Shown: positions 8,394 through 17,883 of the stretch, one piece after another
Layout: every line of letters starts with the position of its first letter
Position numbering within the stretch: position 1 is the stretch's first letter
NCBI GenBank assembly: GCA_963800865.1
Contig: CAWDCL010000003.1
Coordinates: forward strand, 191,926-255,925
Origin: JALOKP01 sp963800865
GTDB taxonomy: Bacteria > Acidobacteriota > Polarisedimenticolia > J045
Reading direction: 5' to 3'
Length of the DNA stretch: 64,000 bases
Translations under genes and position numbers: made by a program
The notes under the pieces: generated by a model
What the model was told of the DNA's origin: nothing
What the model saw: only the letters and a program-made list of their open reading frames with translations
The model's database searches: none

Positions 8394-9950
8394 ATGACGG
8401 ACGACGGCGAGTCCTCTCGCCCCGATCCCGACGCCAGGCGCACCTCGCGGGCCGGGCCGACCACGCCGGGATCTGCCGCGGCAACCAACATCGGGCGCTC
8501 CGTCGCGCTGGGTCTGATCGGGATCGCGCTGGCCTACGGCGCGGTCGTACTGCTCCTGTTCCCGCGCTGGACCGTCGACGACGCGTTCATCACCTTCCGC
8601 TACGCGGAGAACCTGGCCCGCCACGGCGCGCTGACCTGGAACGTCGGGGCCGACCCGGTCGAGGGCTACACCGGGATCGCGCTCCCGTTGCTGATCGCCG
8701 CCGGGCTGCGACTGGGGATCGACCCGATCGTCGTGAGTCATGCCATCGGCCTGCTCTCGCTTCTCGTTGCGGCGCTCGCCCTGGACCGCGTCGCGCGGGC
8801 GCTCGGCGCCTCGCTGCTCGCGCGGGCGCTCGCGCTGCTGGCGCTGCTCGCGCACCCCTCCCTGCCGGCGCACGTCACCAGCGGCCTCGAGACGATGCTC
8901 TTCGCCGCGGCGCTGCTCGTGACCCAGTGGACGCTCTGGCGGGCACTCGAAGCTCGTGGAGGAGCCGCACCGCGGACGGAGACCCTGCTCCTGCTGGCCG
9001 CGCTCGGCACCTGCCTCGTGCGGCCCGAGGGGTTCCTGATGGCAGCCCTCGCCGCGGTCGCGCTCACCGTCGATCGCGCGCGGGAGGGCGCGGCGGCCGT
9101 GCGCGGCTGGATCGTCCGGCTGGCCGGGTTCCTGGTCCTTCCGCTCGCGCTGTACGTCGCGTGGCGCTGGAACTACTACGGCCGGCCGCTGCCGAACACC
9201 TACTACGCCAAGCAGGCGGCCTCGTTCCCGGATCCCGGCGCGCTGGCCGACCTGCTGCTCTTCTCCCGCCGCTACCTGGCCGGTCCCGCGCTGGCCTTGC
9301 TGCTGCTTGCGGTGGTGGCCGCGATCGCGCTGCGCCGCAGCCCGCGGCGCCGCTCGTCCCCCCCGGCCGCGCGCGCCTTCCCGATCTTCGCCGCGGTCGT
9401 CGTCGGCTTCGCCGGCCTGACGGCCCTCAAGTACCTCGGCTCGATCCTGGCCATGAACTACAGCCATCGCTTCTGGATGCCGCTGTTCATTTCACTGCTG
9501 CCGCTCGCCGCCGCCGCCGTCGACCGCGGGTTCCGCGCGCTGGCCGTGCTTCGTGTCGATCGGCCCGCGGTCGCGCTCGGCGCCGCGGCCCTGCTGGTGC
9601 TGATCGGCCTCGCCCAGCTCGCGGTCATGGCGCGCGAGTTTCCGCGCGAGGTCCGGACGGCGCGCAGCTACCAGCAGCTGCTCGAGCAATCGCACCTGCG
9701 GATCGGGCGACTGCTCGCCGCGGTGAGCCCCGCGCTCGGGACCGATCCGCCGGTACTGGTCACCGTGCGCGACGCCGGCGCGATCCCGTACCTGTCGCGG
9801 CTTCCGACGGTCGACTTCGGCCTGCTGAACGACGAGTACCTCGGCGCCGCGCCGCGCAGCGAGCGGGAGATGGCCGACTACTTCTTCGCGTCGCGGCCCG
9901 CGTTCGTGACCATGACCGGCTTCAACGATCGCGGCCCGATCGCGCCCTAG
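8394..9950 (+). CDS. GT-C fold membrane glycosyltransferase, ended by amber codon
   Basis: 518-residue polytopic protein with about eleven membrane helices. VDDAFITFRYAENL in the first periplasmic loop carries the paired acidic residues of GT-C enzymes (ArnT/GT87-like), followed by GLETMLF and NYYGRPLPNTYYAKQA, a pattern common in lipid-linked sugar transferases of this group. The ATG at 8394 follows GGAGA. The reading stops at TAG 9948-9950 but continues in the same frame for 71 further codons to a natural TGA (next entry), so the gene probably lost its last 14 percent to a CAG-to-TAG change. Whether the shortened enzyme works is unknown. Confidence 0.83.
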   Translation: MTDDGESSRPDPDARRTSRAGPTTPGSAAATNIGRSVALGLIGIALAYGAVVLLLFPRWTVDDAFITFRYAENLARHGALTWNVGADPVEGYTGIALPLLIAAGLRLGIDPIVVSHAIGLLSLLVAALALDRVARALGASLLARALALLALLAHPSLPAHVTSGLETMLFAAALLVTQWTLWRALEARGGAAPRTETLLLLAALGTCLVRPEGFLMAALAAVALTVDRAREGAAAVRGWIVRLAGFLVLPLALYVAWRWNYYGRPLPNTYYAKQAASFPDPGALADLLLFSRRYLAGPALALLLLAVVAAIALRRSPRRRSSPPAARAFPIFAAVVVGFAGLTALKYLGSILAMNYSHRFWMPLFISLLPLAAAAVDRGFRALAVLRVDRPAVALGAAALLVLIGLAQLAVMAREFPREVRTARSYQQLLEQSHLRIGRLLAAVSPALGTDPPVLVTVRDAGAIPYLSRLPTVDFGLLNDEYLGAAPRSEREMADYFFASRPAFVTMTGFNDRGPIAP

Positions 9951-10166
9951 CTGACGCAGGACCCGCGCTTCTCCGAGTTCGCGCCGTGGCTGCGGTACGG
10001 CAACGACTCGCCCCTCTACCACACGCAGTACCAGGACATCTTCGTGCGGCGCGACCTCCTCCCGGCAGTCGATGCGCGGCGCCGCGCGCTCGAGGAGAGC
10101 GGAGCGCTCCGGGACCTCGAGCCCGCGGCACGATCGTTCATCTCCTCTCCCTCACGCGGAGAGTGA
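9951..10166 (+). pseudogene. In-frame tail of the GT-C gene beyond the amber stop
   Basis: 71 codons in the frame of the glycosyltransferase, starting LTQDPRFSEFAPWLRYGNDS and ending SPSRGE-stop. Codon use is as GC3-rich as in the gene body, and the same peptide is found, about 93 percent identical in DNA, at 28032-28231. This supports it as the original C-terminal soluble domain of the enzyme. It could be reached only by amber readthrough. Confidence 0.75.
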
Positions 10167-10294
10167 CAAGTCGCTGCAGGAATGGGACTTGGGAGCGCGG
10201 GGACGCCCCGGGGCCGCCGCCGGACCGCAACCAGGCTGAGTAAGTCCGGACCGCCCGCCGTTGATGAGGGCCGGGACGTTCCCCGGAGGCACTC

Positions 10295-13200
10295 ATGCGC
10301 GGAGCCTGGGCGAGTGGGCTGATGATCCTGACGATCTGGAGCACGGCGGGGCGGTGCGGCGAGCCGCGGGCCGATCAGGCGCTCGACCTCACCGTGGGTG
10401 GCAGCGGGGGGCCGGCGCTGCCGGGCCAGGACCTGCCCCTGCAGCCCGACGGGCTCGACCAGCGGGCCTTCCTCTTCAACGAGGTCGGAGAGTTCGAGGA
10501 GGAGATCAACGCCCCGCTCGGAGCGGTCCCGAACCACCACGTCCAGTCGCAGATCCTGGCCAACGAGGCGGGCAAGGTGGTGCTCCTGACGCTCGCACAC
10601 TTCAAGCTCTGGGCCCAGACATCCGCCGATGGCGGTGCGACCTACGGGAGCGCGTTCGCGATCGAGACAGCCCGGCCGGTGCTGCAGTTCGCCGCGTATC
10701 GCTCCGAGGACGAGCACATCTACCTGGCGTACCGCTTCGCGGGGCTGACCAAGGACGTCGGCCTGCGCTTCCGGCGCAGCGACGACAACGGCGTGACGTG
10801 GACGGCGCCGGTCGACCTGGTCCAGGAGGGGGATGCGAAACACGGCATCGCCAACATCTGGTCGATCCACGCCAACGAAGTCGGCCGCGTCGCGGTCGCA
10901 TTCTCGGAGTGGTGGGACGACTACGACACGTATGTGATGACCAGTTCCGATCTCGGGCAGACCTGGCGACCGCCGGTCAAGCCCGATCTCGACACCGTCG
11001 CCAATCGCGCCCCGCTGGAGTGCGACGCGGTCGTCGATCAAGCCGGGAACGTCCACGTGGCGTACATCCAGAACCGCGGCTCCGGCCAGCGCGTGCTCTA
11101 CAGCCGCTCGGTCGACGGCGGGCAGACGTTCGGCGGCGAACAGGCGCTCGGGCAATCGGTGTCGGGGCCGGGGGCGCAGGCGGGTGTCGGAATCGGCATC
11201 ACACGAACCGGACACGTCGTGATCGCTTCGGGAGATTCGCCTTCGGGCGGGAAGCTCTACGTCTGGCACTCGGGCAACGCCGGCGTTTCGTTCTCCCTGG
11301 TCGGCAACACGGGCAGCATGGGCTTTCCATTCGCGCGCAGCGCGCGCGTGTTTCCTTCCTACAGCACCGACACCGTGATCGTCGGCTATCTCTCCGACAC
11401 CGGCGCGCTCTACACCCAGCGCTCCGCCAACGAGGGGGCGTCGTTCGCACTCCCGGTCAATCGCAGCGCGGGGGCCAACAGCAACTACGCCTTCGGGCGG
11501 ACCAATGACGGGATCTGGGTGATGGCGCAGGAGCGCCAGGCGGCGGGCACCGATCCGCGTTTCAACACGATCCAGGTGGCCGTCTCCTCGGACGACGGGT
11601 TCGCCTTCGGTGCATTCGATCAGGCCGACCACAGCGGCGGCACGGACAGCGGCGAGTCGCGCCTGGGGAACCTGGAGACCCACAACGGCCTCGGCGGAAT
11701 CCTGGTCGCCTACCTCGACACCCGCTCGCAGCGCAGCTACGAGACGTTCGTGAACCGTTCGTCGAGCACCGCGTTCGATCTCAACGACGAGAAGAAACTG
11801 GGGCCGTACGGCGACGTCGACAACCGGATACAGCTGTTCGCGCCGCTGATCCTCGCTCCCAACGCGACCGACGTGCATCTCCTGTACCGGATGGTCGACA
11901 TCACCGGCTTCACCGATGTCTTCTATGCGCGCAGCATCGATTCCGGAGCCACCTATCAGACGCCGGTGCGCCTGAGTCAACACGCCGCCGGCTCCGAGGA
12001 TTCGTTCGCGATCGCGCTCGCGGGGCACCCGACCGATGCCAACCGCGTCTATGCAATGTACGCGCGCTACAGCTACGCGCTCGCCCGGATGCAGCTGGTC
12101 TTCCGCAAGTCGCTCGACCGGGGCGTGACCTGGACCAGCGAGGTGATCGTCGACAACCCGACCGTGATGCGTACGCTGCGGCTGGTCGTCAATCAGAACG
12201 ACGACCTGTTCGCGATCTGGAACCTCGGGACCGACCTGCGAATGGTGATCTCGCGCGACGACGGGGCGACGTGGGGGGCGTCGTTCGATTTCGACCAGCA
12301 GACCAGCAGCCCGACGGCGGTCAATGACGGTCCGGTGATCTGCGCCGGCAACTCGATCGTCAGCGTGGTCTGGCGGTCGAACAATGGCGGCGGGAGCATC
12401 TACCAGATCCTGACACGCACCAGCACGGACGGCGGCTTCACGTTCGGTCCGGGAACCAGCCTGCGCACGCCGACGACGACGTCCGCGAACGTCCCCGACG
12501 TCGAGTGCAATGGGAACGAGGCGCTCGCCGTGTGGGCCGATTTCAGGGACAGCACCATCACCCGCACCTGGAGCAACCGCTTCAACGGCCTGAGCTGGCA
12601 AGGCGAGCGGGCCGTGGCTGCCGGGCTCAACCGGAACCAGTTCATCCCGCGCGTGATCTACGCATTGGGCACCTCGGGCACGCAGCCGCTGGTCATCGTC
12701 ACGGACAACTACGAGATCTACACCGTTCGCTCGACCGACGGTGGAACGAACTGGGGGACGCCTCAGCGCGTCGACGACCTCACCCCGCAACCGATCGCGC
12801 TCAGCCGTCTGCCGTATCTCGTCGCCGACGGCACGGGAAACACCTGGGCGGTGTGGGCGGACAGTGGCTCCGGGCTGCCGCAGATCGCGGCGAGGCACTC
12901 GAGCGACGGGGGCGCAAGCTGGAATCAGCTGACCGTCAGGCTGAACAGCGAGCCGAACCAGGGGAGCAAGCTGACCAACTGGCTGAATGCGGTCGAGCTG
13001 CCGGTCGCGGCCCGCGGCGGCATCATGCACGCGACCTTCACGGGACACCGAGCCAGTCATTACTGGGATACGCGCGCGGCACGCTGGCGAATCGCCGACG
13101 GCGACGGGGACGGGGTGCTGAGCGGATCGGACTGCAACGACGCCGATCCGAACGTCCGCGGCGCACCCACCGAAATCGCCGGTGTGACGATCAGCAGGGT

Positions 13201-13501
13201 CGGCCCCGCGACCCGTATCGCGTGGATTTCGCAGGACGCAACGGCCGGCAGCGGCACCAGCTACGACATCGTGACCGGCGACCTCGCCGCACTGGTCAGC
13301 AGCCGCGGCTTCACCGCCGCGACCTGCCTCGTCGACAACGATGCCGACACGCCGTTCGACGACGGCTCGGCGCGGCCGGCCCCCGGTGGGGGCGCGTACT
13401 ACCTCGTGCGCGGCCAGCACGCGTGCACCGGGACCTACGGCGACTCCGGACAGACGGTCGATCCGCGCGACGCGCTCGATCTGAGCGGACCCTGCCGCTG
13501 A
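10295..13501 (+). CDS. Large secreted Asp-box (BNR) protein, sialidase-like fold, MopE motif
   Basis: 1068-residue exported protein. After a signal sequence (to about residue 20) it has at least ten Asp-box repeats of the form S-x-D-x-G-x-T-W (SADGGATYG, SDDNGVTWT, SSDLGQTWR, SLDRGVTWT, SRDDGATWG, STDGGTNWG, SSDGGASWN), each closing a blade of a beta-propeller. Residues about 928-947 (DGDGDGVLSGSDCNDADP) match the Asp-rich MopE metal-binding motif. The last about 110 residues (from GVTISRVGPATRIAWIS to YYLVRGQHACTG) are a C-terminal fibronectin-like domain seen on many secreted proteins of soil acidobacteria and deltaproteobacteria. No catalytic Arg triad of a true sialidase was identified. 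GGAGG precedes the ATG. Confidence 0.85.
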   Translation: MRGAWASGLMILTIWSTAGRCGEPRADQALDLTVGGSGGPALPGQDLPLQPDGLDQRAFLFNEVGEFEEEINAPLGAVPNHHVQSQILANEAGKVVLLTLAHFKLWAQTSADGGATYGSAFAIETARPVLQFAAYRSEDEHIYLAYRFAGLTKDVGLRFRRSDDNGVTWTAPVDLVQEGDAKHGIANIWSIHANEVGRVAVAFSEWWDDYDTYVMTSSDLGQTWRPPVKPDLDTVANRAPLECDAVVDQAGNVHVAYIQNRGSGQRVLYSRSVDGGQTFGGEQALGQSVSGPGAQAGVGIGITRTGHVVIASGDSPSGGKLYVWHSGNAGVSFSLVGNTGSMGFPFARSARVFPSYSTDTVIVGYLSDTGALYTQRSANEGASFALPVNRSAGANSNYAFGRTNDGIWVMAQERQAAGTDPRFNTIQVAVSSDDGFAFGAFDQADHSGGTDSGESRLGNLETHNGLGGILVAYLDTRSQRSYETFVNRSSSTAFDLNDEKKLGPYGDVDNRIQLFAPLILAPNATDVHLLYRMVDITGFTDVFYARSIDSGATYQTPVRLSQHAAGSEDSFAIALAGHPTDANRVYAMYARYSYALARMQLVFRKSLDRGVTWTSEVIVDNPTVMRTLRLVVNQNDDLFAIWNLGTDLRMVISRDDGATWGASFDFDQQTSSPTAVNDGPVICAGNSIVSVVWRSNNGGGSIYQILTRTSTDGGFTFGPGTSLRTPTTTSANVPDVECNGNEALAVWADFRDSTITRTWSNRFNGLSWQGERAVAAGLNRNQFIPRVIYALGTSGTQPLVIVTDNYEIYTVRSTDGGTNWGTPQRVDDLTPQPIALSRLPYLVADGTGNTWAVWADSGSGLPQIAARHSSDGGASWNQLTVRLNSEPNQGSKLTNWLNAVELPVAARGGIMHATFTGHRASHYWDTRAARWRIADGDGDGVLSGSDCNDADPNVRGAPTEIAGVTISRVGPATRIAWISQDATAGSGTSYDIVTGDLAALVSSRGFTAATCLVDNDADTPFDDGSARPAPGGGAYYLVRGQHACTGTYGDSGQTVDPRDALDLSGPCR

Positions 13502-13529
13502 TCGAGACGGGCGGGAGTCTCACTCGATT

Positions 13530-13550
13530 CCGCCGCGACGGCGGGGCTTT
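13530..13550 (+). terminator. Possible weak intrinsic terminator after the Asp-box gene
   Basis: CCGCCG-CGA-CGGCGG hairpin at 13530-13544 followed by ggcttt, 29 bases after the stop codon. The stem is short and the T run poor, so this is only a candidate. Confidence 0.3.
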
Positions 13551-13620
13551 CGGTCCGGGCTGGAACGTGGGCCCGTGCGCCCTCGTCGCCGCAGGGCTAG
13601 AGTCGCGAGAGAGGCCGGGA

Positions 13621-14685
13621 ATGAAGCTGGAAGACCTGGGATACGACGAGTTCTTCGAAGGGGGGCGCGAGGCGTCCGGGTTTCCGAGCTGCCCGGTAGC
13701 GCGGGTCGCGGCGGAGCACAGGGGTTTCTACAGGATCATCGGCCCGGACGGGGAGTGCCTGGCCGAGGTCGCCGGGAAGCTGGCCCACGCGGCGTTGAAA
13801 CGGGAGGATTACCCGGCGGTGGGGGACTGGGTGGCCGTTACCGGGATGGAGCCGGGGCCGGCGGTGATCCACGGCATCCTGCCAAGGCGGACGCTGCTCA
13901 GGAGGGTGAACTCCAGCCGACCGGAACCCCAGGTGATCGCCGCCAACATCGACATCGCCTTCATCGTCGAGTCCATCGACCGCGACTTCAACCTGAATCG
14001 CCTCGAGAGGTACCTGGCCATCGCCTGGGACGCCGGCATCGAGACTACCGTCATCCTGAACAAGATCGACCTGATCTCGGTCCCGGAGCGGTCGTCATTC
14101 AGTTCACGCATCGAGAGCCGGTTCAAGACCGGCGAAGTCCTGATGGTCAGTGCCGCCTCAGGTGAGGGCCTGGACGGCTTGACGGACCGCATCCCGAAAG
14201 GGAAGACCGCGTGCTTTCTGGGGTCCTCGGGGGTCGGCAAGTCCAGCCTGATCAACCGGCTGCTCGAAGAGGCGGTCATCCGGACGGAAGCGATCAGCGC
14301 TCATACCGGGCAGGGCCAACACACCACGACGGCCCGGGAAATGTACTTCCTGAAGAACGGCGGGATCGTCGTCGACAACCCGGGAATGCGCGAGGTGGGG
14401 GTGGCGGCCTCGGGCACCGTGATCGAGGACACCTTCGACGATGTGGCCGAACTGGCCGGGCGGTGCGCTTTCCGGGATTGCACGCACAGGCACGAGCCGG
14501 GGTGTGCGGTGCGGGAGGCGACGGAAACCGGCGGGCTGGACCGGAAGCGGTTCGCCAATTACCTGAAGCTGAAACAGGAAGCGGAGCACTTCGAGATGAC
14601 GACGCTGGAAAAGCGCCGGAAAGACCGGAGTTTCGGGCAATACGTCAAGCGGGCGAAGAAGCAGTTCAAGAAACCCGGGAATTGA
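13621..14685 (+). CDS. rsgA: Ribosome small-subunit-dependent GTPase A
   Basis: 354-residue circularly permuted GTPase that tests 30S maturation late in ribosome assembly. An OB-fold (residues about 25-95, DYPAVGDWVAVTG) is followed by G4 NKID (147-150) before the P-loop GSSGVGKSSLIN (201-212), then T-rich G2 (HTGQGQHTTTARE) and G3 DNPGMRE (252-258): the permuted order is diagnostic. The zinc site C282-x4-CTHRHEPGC is intact. It starts at ATG 13621 after GAGAGAGG. Length and motifs are complete. Its neighbours are not functionally linked. Confidence 0.95.
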   Translation: MKLEDLGYDEFFEGGREASGFPSCPVARVAAEHRGFYRIIGPDGECLAEVAGKLAHAALKREDYPAVGDWVAVTGMEPGPAVIHGILPRRTLLRRVNSSRPEPQVIAANIDIAFIVESIDRDFNLNRLERYLAIAWDAGIETTVILNKIDLISVPERSSFSSRIESRFKTGEVLMVSAASGEGLDGLTDRIPKGKTACFLGSSGVGKSSLINRLLEEAVIRTEAISAHTGQGQHTTTAREMYFLKNGGIVVDNPGMREVGVAASGTVIEDTFDDVAELAGRCAFRDCTHRHEPGCAVREATETGGLDRKRFANYLKLKQEAEHFEMTTLEKRRKDRSFGQYVKRAKKQFKKPGN

Positions 14686-14802
14686 GGCGCGCCGCTCGGC
14701 CGGCGGGCAGTGCCGCCGCCGATCTCGGCTGCCCGCCCGTTCATCCTTGCGGCCTTCCGCCATCCGGCCTGCTCGGCGTAGAACTCCCGAGGAGACGCGC
14801 CC

Positions 14803-15963
14803 ATGACGTTCGACCCCGAGGCCGCGACGCGCGCCACCATCGACTCGCTCGGCGCGGAGGCCCTCGAGAAATCGGCGGCCTACACCGCCGGCAGTCACTG
14901 GCTGCTGCTGTGGGGGCTGGTGGTCACCGGCCTCGTGACGTGGCTGATCGTGCGCTGCGGGTTTCTCGACCGCGTCGCGGCGCGATTCTCCCGTCGCGGC
15001 CCGAACCTGCGGGCCTTCCTGGTGGCCGTGACATACTTCGTGATCTCGGCGCTGATCACGTTGCCGTGGTCGGTGTACGAGGAGTGGTGGCGAGAGCGCG
15101 CCTACGGCCGCACCAGCCAGCCGCTGGGCGACTTCCTCGCGCAGGATGCGATCGGCATCGGGCTCTCGACGCTGCTCGGCGCGCTGTTCGCGATGGGCGT
15201 GTACGCGCTGATGCGCCGCACCGGCAGGCGCTGGTGGCTGTGGTCGGCCGGCCTGACCGCGCTCGCGGCGTCGGCGCTGCTGCTGCTCGCGCCGATCCTG
15301 ATCGAGCCGCTCTTCAACGACTACCGGCCCGTGCCGCCGGGCGAGGTGCGTGACGCGCTGGTGGTGATGGCGCAGCAGGCGGGGGTGCCGGCCGGGCGGA
15401 TCTTCGTCTACGACGGCTCGCGCCAGTCGAACAACTTCACGGCCAACGTGGCCGGGCTCGCAGGCACGGCCCGGATCGCGATCTCGGACGTCGCGCTCAA
15501 GGGCGCCTCGCTCGACGAGGTCAGGGCCGTGACCGGCCACGAGATCGGCCACTACGTGCTCGGCCACGCGTGGCAACTGGTGATCGTGGTCTCGGTGCTC
15601 GCGCTCGTGTTCTTCTGGCTCGCCGACCGGCTGTACCCGCGCTTCGCGCGGGCCTTCGGCAGCCGCGCGGCGCTGTCCGATCCGACGAGCCTGCCGGTGC
15701 TGCTGTTCATCGTGTCGCTGTTCGGCCTGCTCGCGCAGCCGGCGTTCAACGCGCTGATCCGCGTGAACGAGATCGAGGCGGACAACTACTCGCTCGAGAC
15801 CGTGAACCTGCCCGACGCGCTGGCCTCGGCGCTGGTGAAGACCGCCGAGTACCGCTACCCGCGACCGGGCGCGCTGGAGGAGTTCGTCTTCTACTCGCAC
15901 CCCTCGGTCGAGCGGCGGGTGCGCCGCGCGATGGAGTGGAAGGCGGCGCACGGCGGGTCGTGA
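14803..15963 (+). CDS. M48 family zinc metalloprotease, Ste24/CAAX-protease-like
   Basis: 386-residue integral membrane protease. It has about seven membrane helices, the zinc motif H246EIGH250 and the third ligand in NEIEADNYSLE (E325). NNFTANVAG and DYRPVPPG are typical of the Ste24 branch rather than HtpX. Eukaryotic homologues cut prenylated CAAX proteins; in bacteria the role is probably membrane protein quality control. The GAGGAGACGC segment lies just before the ATG at 14803. Monocistronic, with more than 100 bases after rsgA. Confidence 0.93.
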   Translation: MTFDPEAATRATIDSLGAEALEKSAAYTAGSHWLLLWGLVVTGLVTWLIVRCGFLDRVAARFSRRGPNLRAFLVAVTYFVISALITLPWSVYEEWWRERAYGRTSQPLGDFLAQDAIGIGLSTLLGALFAMGVYALMRRTGRRWWLWSAGLTALAASALLLLAPILIEPLFNDYRPVPPGEVRDALVVMAQQAGVPAGRIFVYDGSRQSNNFTANVAGLAGTARIAISDVALKGASLDEVRAVTGHEIGHYVLGHAWQLVIVVSVLALVFFWLADRLYPRFARAFGSRAALSDPTSLPVLLFIVSLFGLLAQPAFNALIRVNEIEADNYSLETVNLPDALASALVKTAEYRYPRPGALEEFVFYSHPSVERRVRRAMEWKAAHGGS

Positions 15964-16014
15964 GGCCTCGCAGCAAGGCGCGATTCCAGTTCCCGCTGCG
16001 GTGCCCCGCCCTCG

Positions 16015-16345
16015 CTACCGCGTCGGCCCCAGCGACCCCTCCGGCGACGGCCGAACGCTCCGGTACAGCCGCAGGGCCATGCCGCACCAGCGTGAGCGCG
16101 ACGATGACGACGATCGCGGACCGTCGCCGTCCGATCGGTGGCCGGCGCCGCGAACATCGGGCCGTCCAGCGCGATCCAGGCGAGGACGGCGCAGGTGGCG
16201 AGGCTGAGCGCCGTCTGGAGACGCCGCAGGGGAACCGACCAGCGGCCGTGCGCCAGTACCGCGATCAGCAGCGGGACGTTGAGCAGGATCAGCCCCAGCA
16301 GCCAGGGTGCCTGGCGGCGGCGAAACGTCTCGGTGTAGGCGAAGG
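16015..16345 (-). pseudogene. 3' fragment of a two-helix membrane protein, truncated by IS3
   Basis: Read on the minus strand from about 16345: TFRRRQAPWLLGLILLNVPLL, then ALSLATCAVLAWIALDGPM, then after a frameshift near 16120 AIVVIVALTLVRHGLRLYR and a TAG at 16015. These are two or three C-terminal membrane helices like those at the end of HAAS/PspC-associated membrane proteins (uncertain). The 5' part is missing where the IS3 remnant begins. Truncated and frameshifted, so dead. Confidence 0.5.
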
Positions 16346-16369
16346 CCTACCCTCCGCTTCATCGAGGCG

Positions 16370-16680
16370 TTGCAACGACCGCTTGAATCCACCCAATACG
16401 CCAACCGCGACTACCGCCGCCGCCTGGCCCAGCTCGGTCTGGTCTGCAGCATGAGCCGACGCGGCAACTTCTGGGACAACGCCGTCTGCGAGAGCTTCTT
16501 TGCAACCCTCAAGGTGGAGCTCGTCTACCGGAACCGTTGGAATGACCGTGCGACCGCGCGAGCCGCGATCGCCGAGTACATCGAGTGCTCCTACAATCCC
16601 CAGCGCCGGCACTCCTCGCTGGGCTACCTGAGCCCTACCGACTATGAGAAGATCCATGACCGCACCGCAGCGCAACTGAG
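16370..16680 (+). mobile_element. IS3-family orfB transposase, 3' remnant
   Basis: Translates to TQYANRDYRRRLAQLGLVCS, MSRRGNFWDNAVCESFFATL and YNPQRRHSSLGYLSPTDYE, the last third of an IS3-family DDE transposase including the region of the second Asp-to-Glu catalytic stretch (NAVCESFF with the DDE Glu). The first two catalytic Asp regions are absent and the left boundary is a sharp junction near 16370-16385. An open frame continues to 16771 but the part after about 16680 is not transposase-like. No terminal repeat could be identified. Confidence 0.8.
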
Positions 16681-16787
16681 GTGTTCACTCTGCCGGGGGA
16701 ATGCCACCTGTGACACACGCCGCCTACGCCGCACCGGAACACAACGATGTACAATAAGGGCGGCTTCATGAAGGGAGGAGAGAGGCC

Positions 16788-17663
16788 GTGAATCCTGCGA
16801 TCATCCTCAAGCTGGTGCTGCTCCTGGGTGTGGTACTGCTCGTGGTCGCCATCGGCATCCGAGCGCGCCTGGAGCAGCCGCTGCTGCTGCTGCGGAGGCC
16901 GGCGCTGGCCCTTCGCGCCATGGTGGCGATGTACGTGGCGCTGCCCGCCTTCGTGCTCCTGCTGGTGTGGCTCGTGCCGCTCCAGGAGGGCGTTGGCGCC
17001 GCGCTGCTGGGGTTCGCGGTCTCGCCCGTGCTGCCTCCGTGGGCCAAGAAGGGAGCCGCGGCCGGCGGCCAGACCGACTACGTCATCGGCCTGCAGGTCC
17101 TGTCAACCGGCGTCGCGCTCCTGGTCATTCCGCTCATGATCTGGATCGTCTACCGGGTGTTCGGAGTGGAGACCGCCCTGGATCCCCTGGCCGTGGAGCA
17201 GGTGCTTCTCGTCACCGTCGCAGCCCCCCTGGCCCTCGGCATGGGGCTCGCCCGCCTCTGGCCGGGCGCTGCGCCGCGGCTTGCCGCCCTAGCCGACCGG
17301 GTGGGCGGAGTGGTCATTCTTCTCGGCGCGGTGGTCCTCCTCGTCGCTCAGGGCCGGGCGATCCTGGGGGTGATCGGCCAGGGCACGTTCGTCGTCACCG
17401 TCGGCGTCATCGGGTTTGGTCTGCTCGTCGGGCACCTGCTCGGCGGCCCCGATCCGGGCAACCGTGGAGCGCTCGCCTCGGCCACGGTCCTCCGGCACCC
17501 AGCCATCGCGCTTTTGCTCGCCTCGGGCGCCTTCCCGGAGCGCGAGTCGACCGTCGTCGGGACGGTCGTGCTCTATCTGCTCGCCGCCTTATTGCTCTCC
17601 GCCGCCTATGAGCGCTGGCGCAAGCAGGACACCTCCGCTCAGCCAAACGTCGCCGACCTTTGA
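16788..17663 (+). CDS. BASS-type (bile acid:Na+ symporter-like) transporter
   Basis: 291-residue protein with nine or ten membrane helices of the SBF/BASS superfamily. It begins LKLVLLLGVVLLVVAIGIRA and has the crossover region FAVSPVLPPWAKKGAAAGGQ followed by GLQVLSTG, and the later ALASATVLRHPAIALLLAS, which correspond to the two discontinuous helices lining the substrate and Na+ path. It starts at GTG 16788 after GGGAGGAGAG. In bacteria such proteins move organic anions, including bile-acid-like or keto-acid substrates; the natural substrate here is unknown. It precedes a SulP anion transporter by 220 bases. Confidence 0.85.
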   Translation: MNPAIILKLVLLLGVVLLVVAIGIRARLEQPLLLLRRPALALRAMVAMYVALPAFVLLLVWLVPLQEGVGAALLGFAVSPVLPPWAKKGAAAGGQTDYVIGLQVLSTGVALLVIPLMIWIVYRVFGVETALDPLAVEQVLLVTVAAPLALGMGLARLWPGAAPRLAALADRVGGVVILLGAVVLLVAQGRAILGVIGQGTFVVTVGVIGFGLLVGHLLGGPDPGNRGALASATVLRHPAIALLLASGAFPERESTVVGTVVLYLLAALLLSAAYERWRKQDTSAQPNVADL

Positions 17664-17776
17664 TGAAGGGACGAGTCGTTACATCATTCCGGCCACGCCT
17701 GAGAGACTGGCCCTCCCGGGAGGTGCAAGAGCATGGGAACGGTCCTGACCAGGCCCGGGACATTCCCTGGTGAAGA

Positions 17777-17822
17777 GCGGGAAACCGGGTGTCCCTCAAC
17801 TGCGGGAAAGTGGATGTCCCTT
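17777..17822. repeat. Two 21-bp direct repeats upstream of the SulP gene
   Basis: GCGGGAAACCGGGTGTCCCTC at 17777-17797 and GCGGGAAAGTGGATGTCCCTT at 17802-17822: 17 of 21 bases identical, period 25. A GGGACA at 17758 is inverted relative to the TGTCCC parts. They could be an operator for the transporter 60 bases downstream or the end of a lost insertion sequence. Confidence 0.5.
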
Positions 17823-17883
17823 GACGCCTGTCGATCGCTTCTGTCATCTTCGGCCCCTTGAATTGGCGAAGTGACTTTGATCT

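Noticed and set aside
10016..13420. Minus-strand open frame of 1134 codons antisense to the Asp-box gene
   Set aside because: It is rich in Arg, Val, His and Asp in the pattern of a complementary reading of a GC3-rich gene, and has no family features; the plus-strand gene has signal peptide, Asp-boxes and ribosome site.
16680..16771. End of the open frame containing the IS3 remnant as part of a functional transposase
   Set aside because: The translation after the YLSPTDYE motif becomes Cys/Arg-rich and unlike IS3 proteins; the frame simply stays open by chance.
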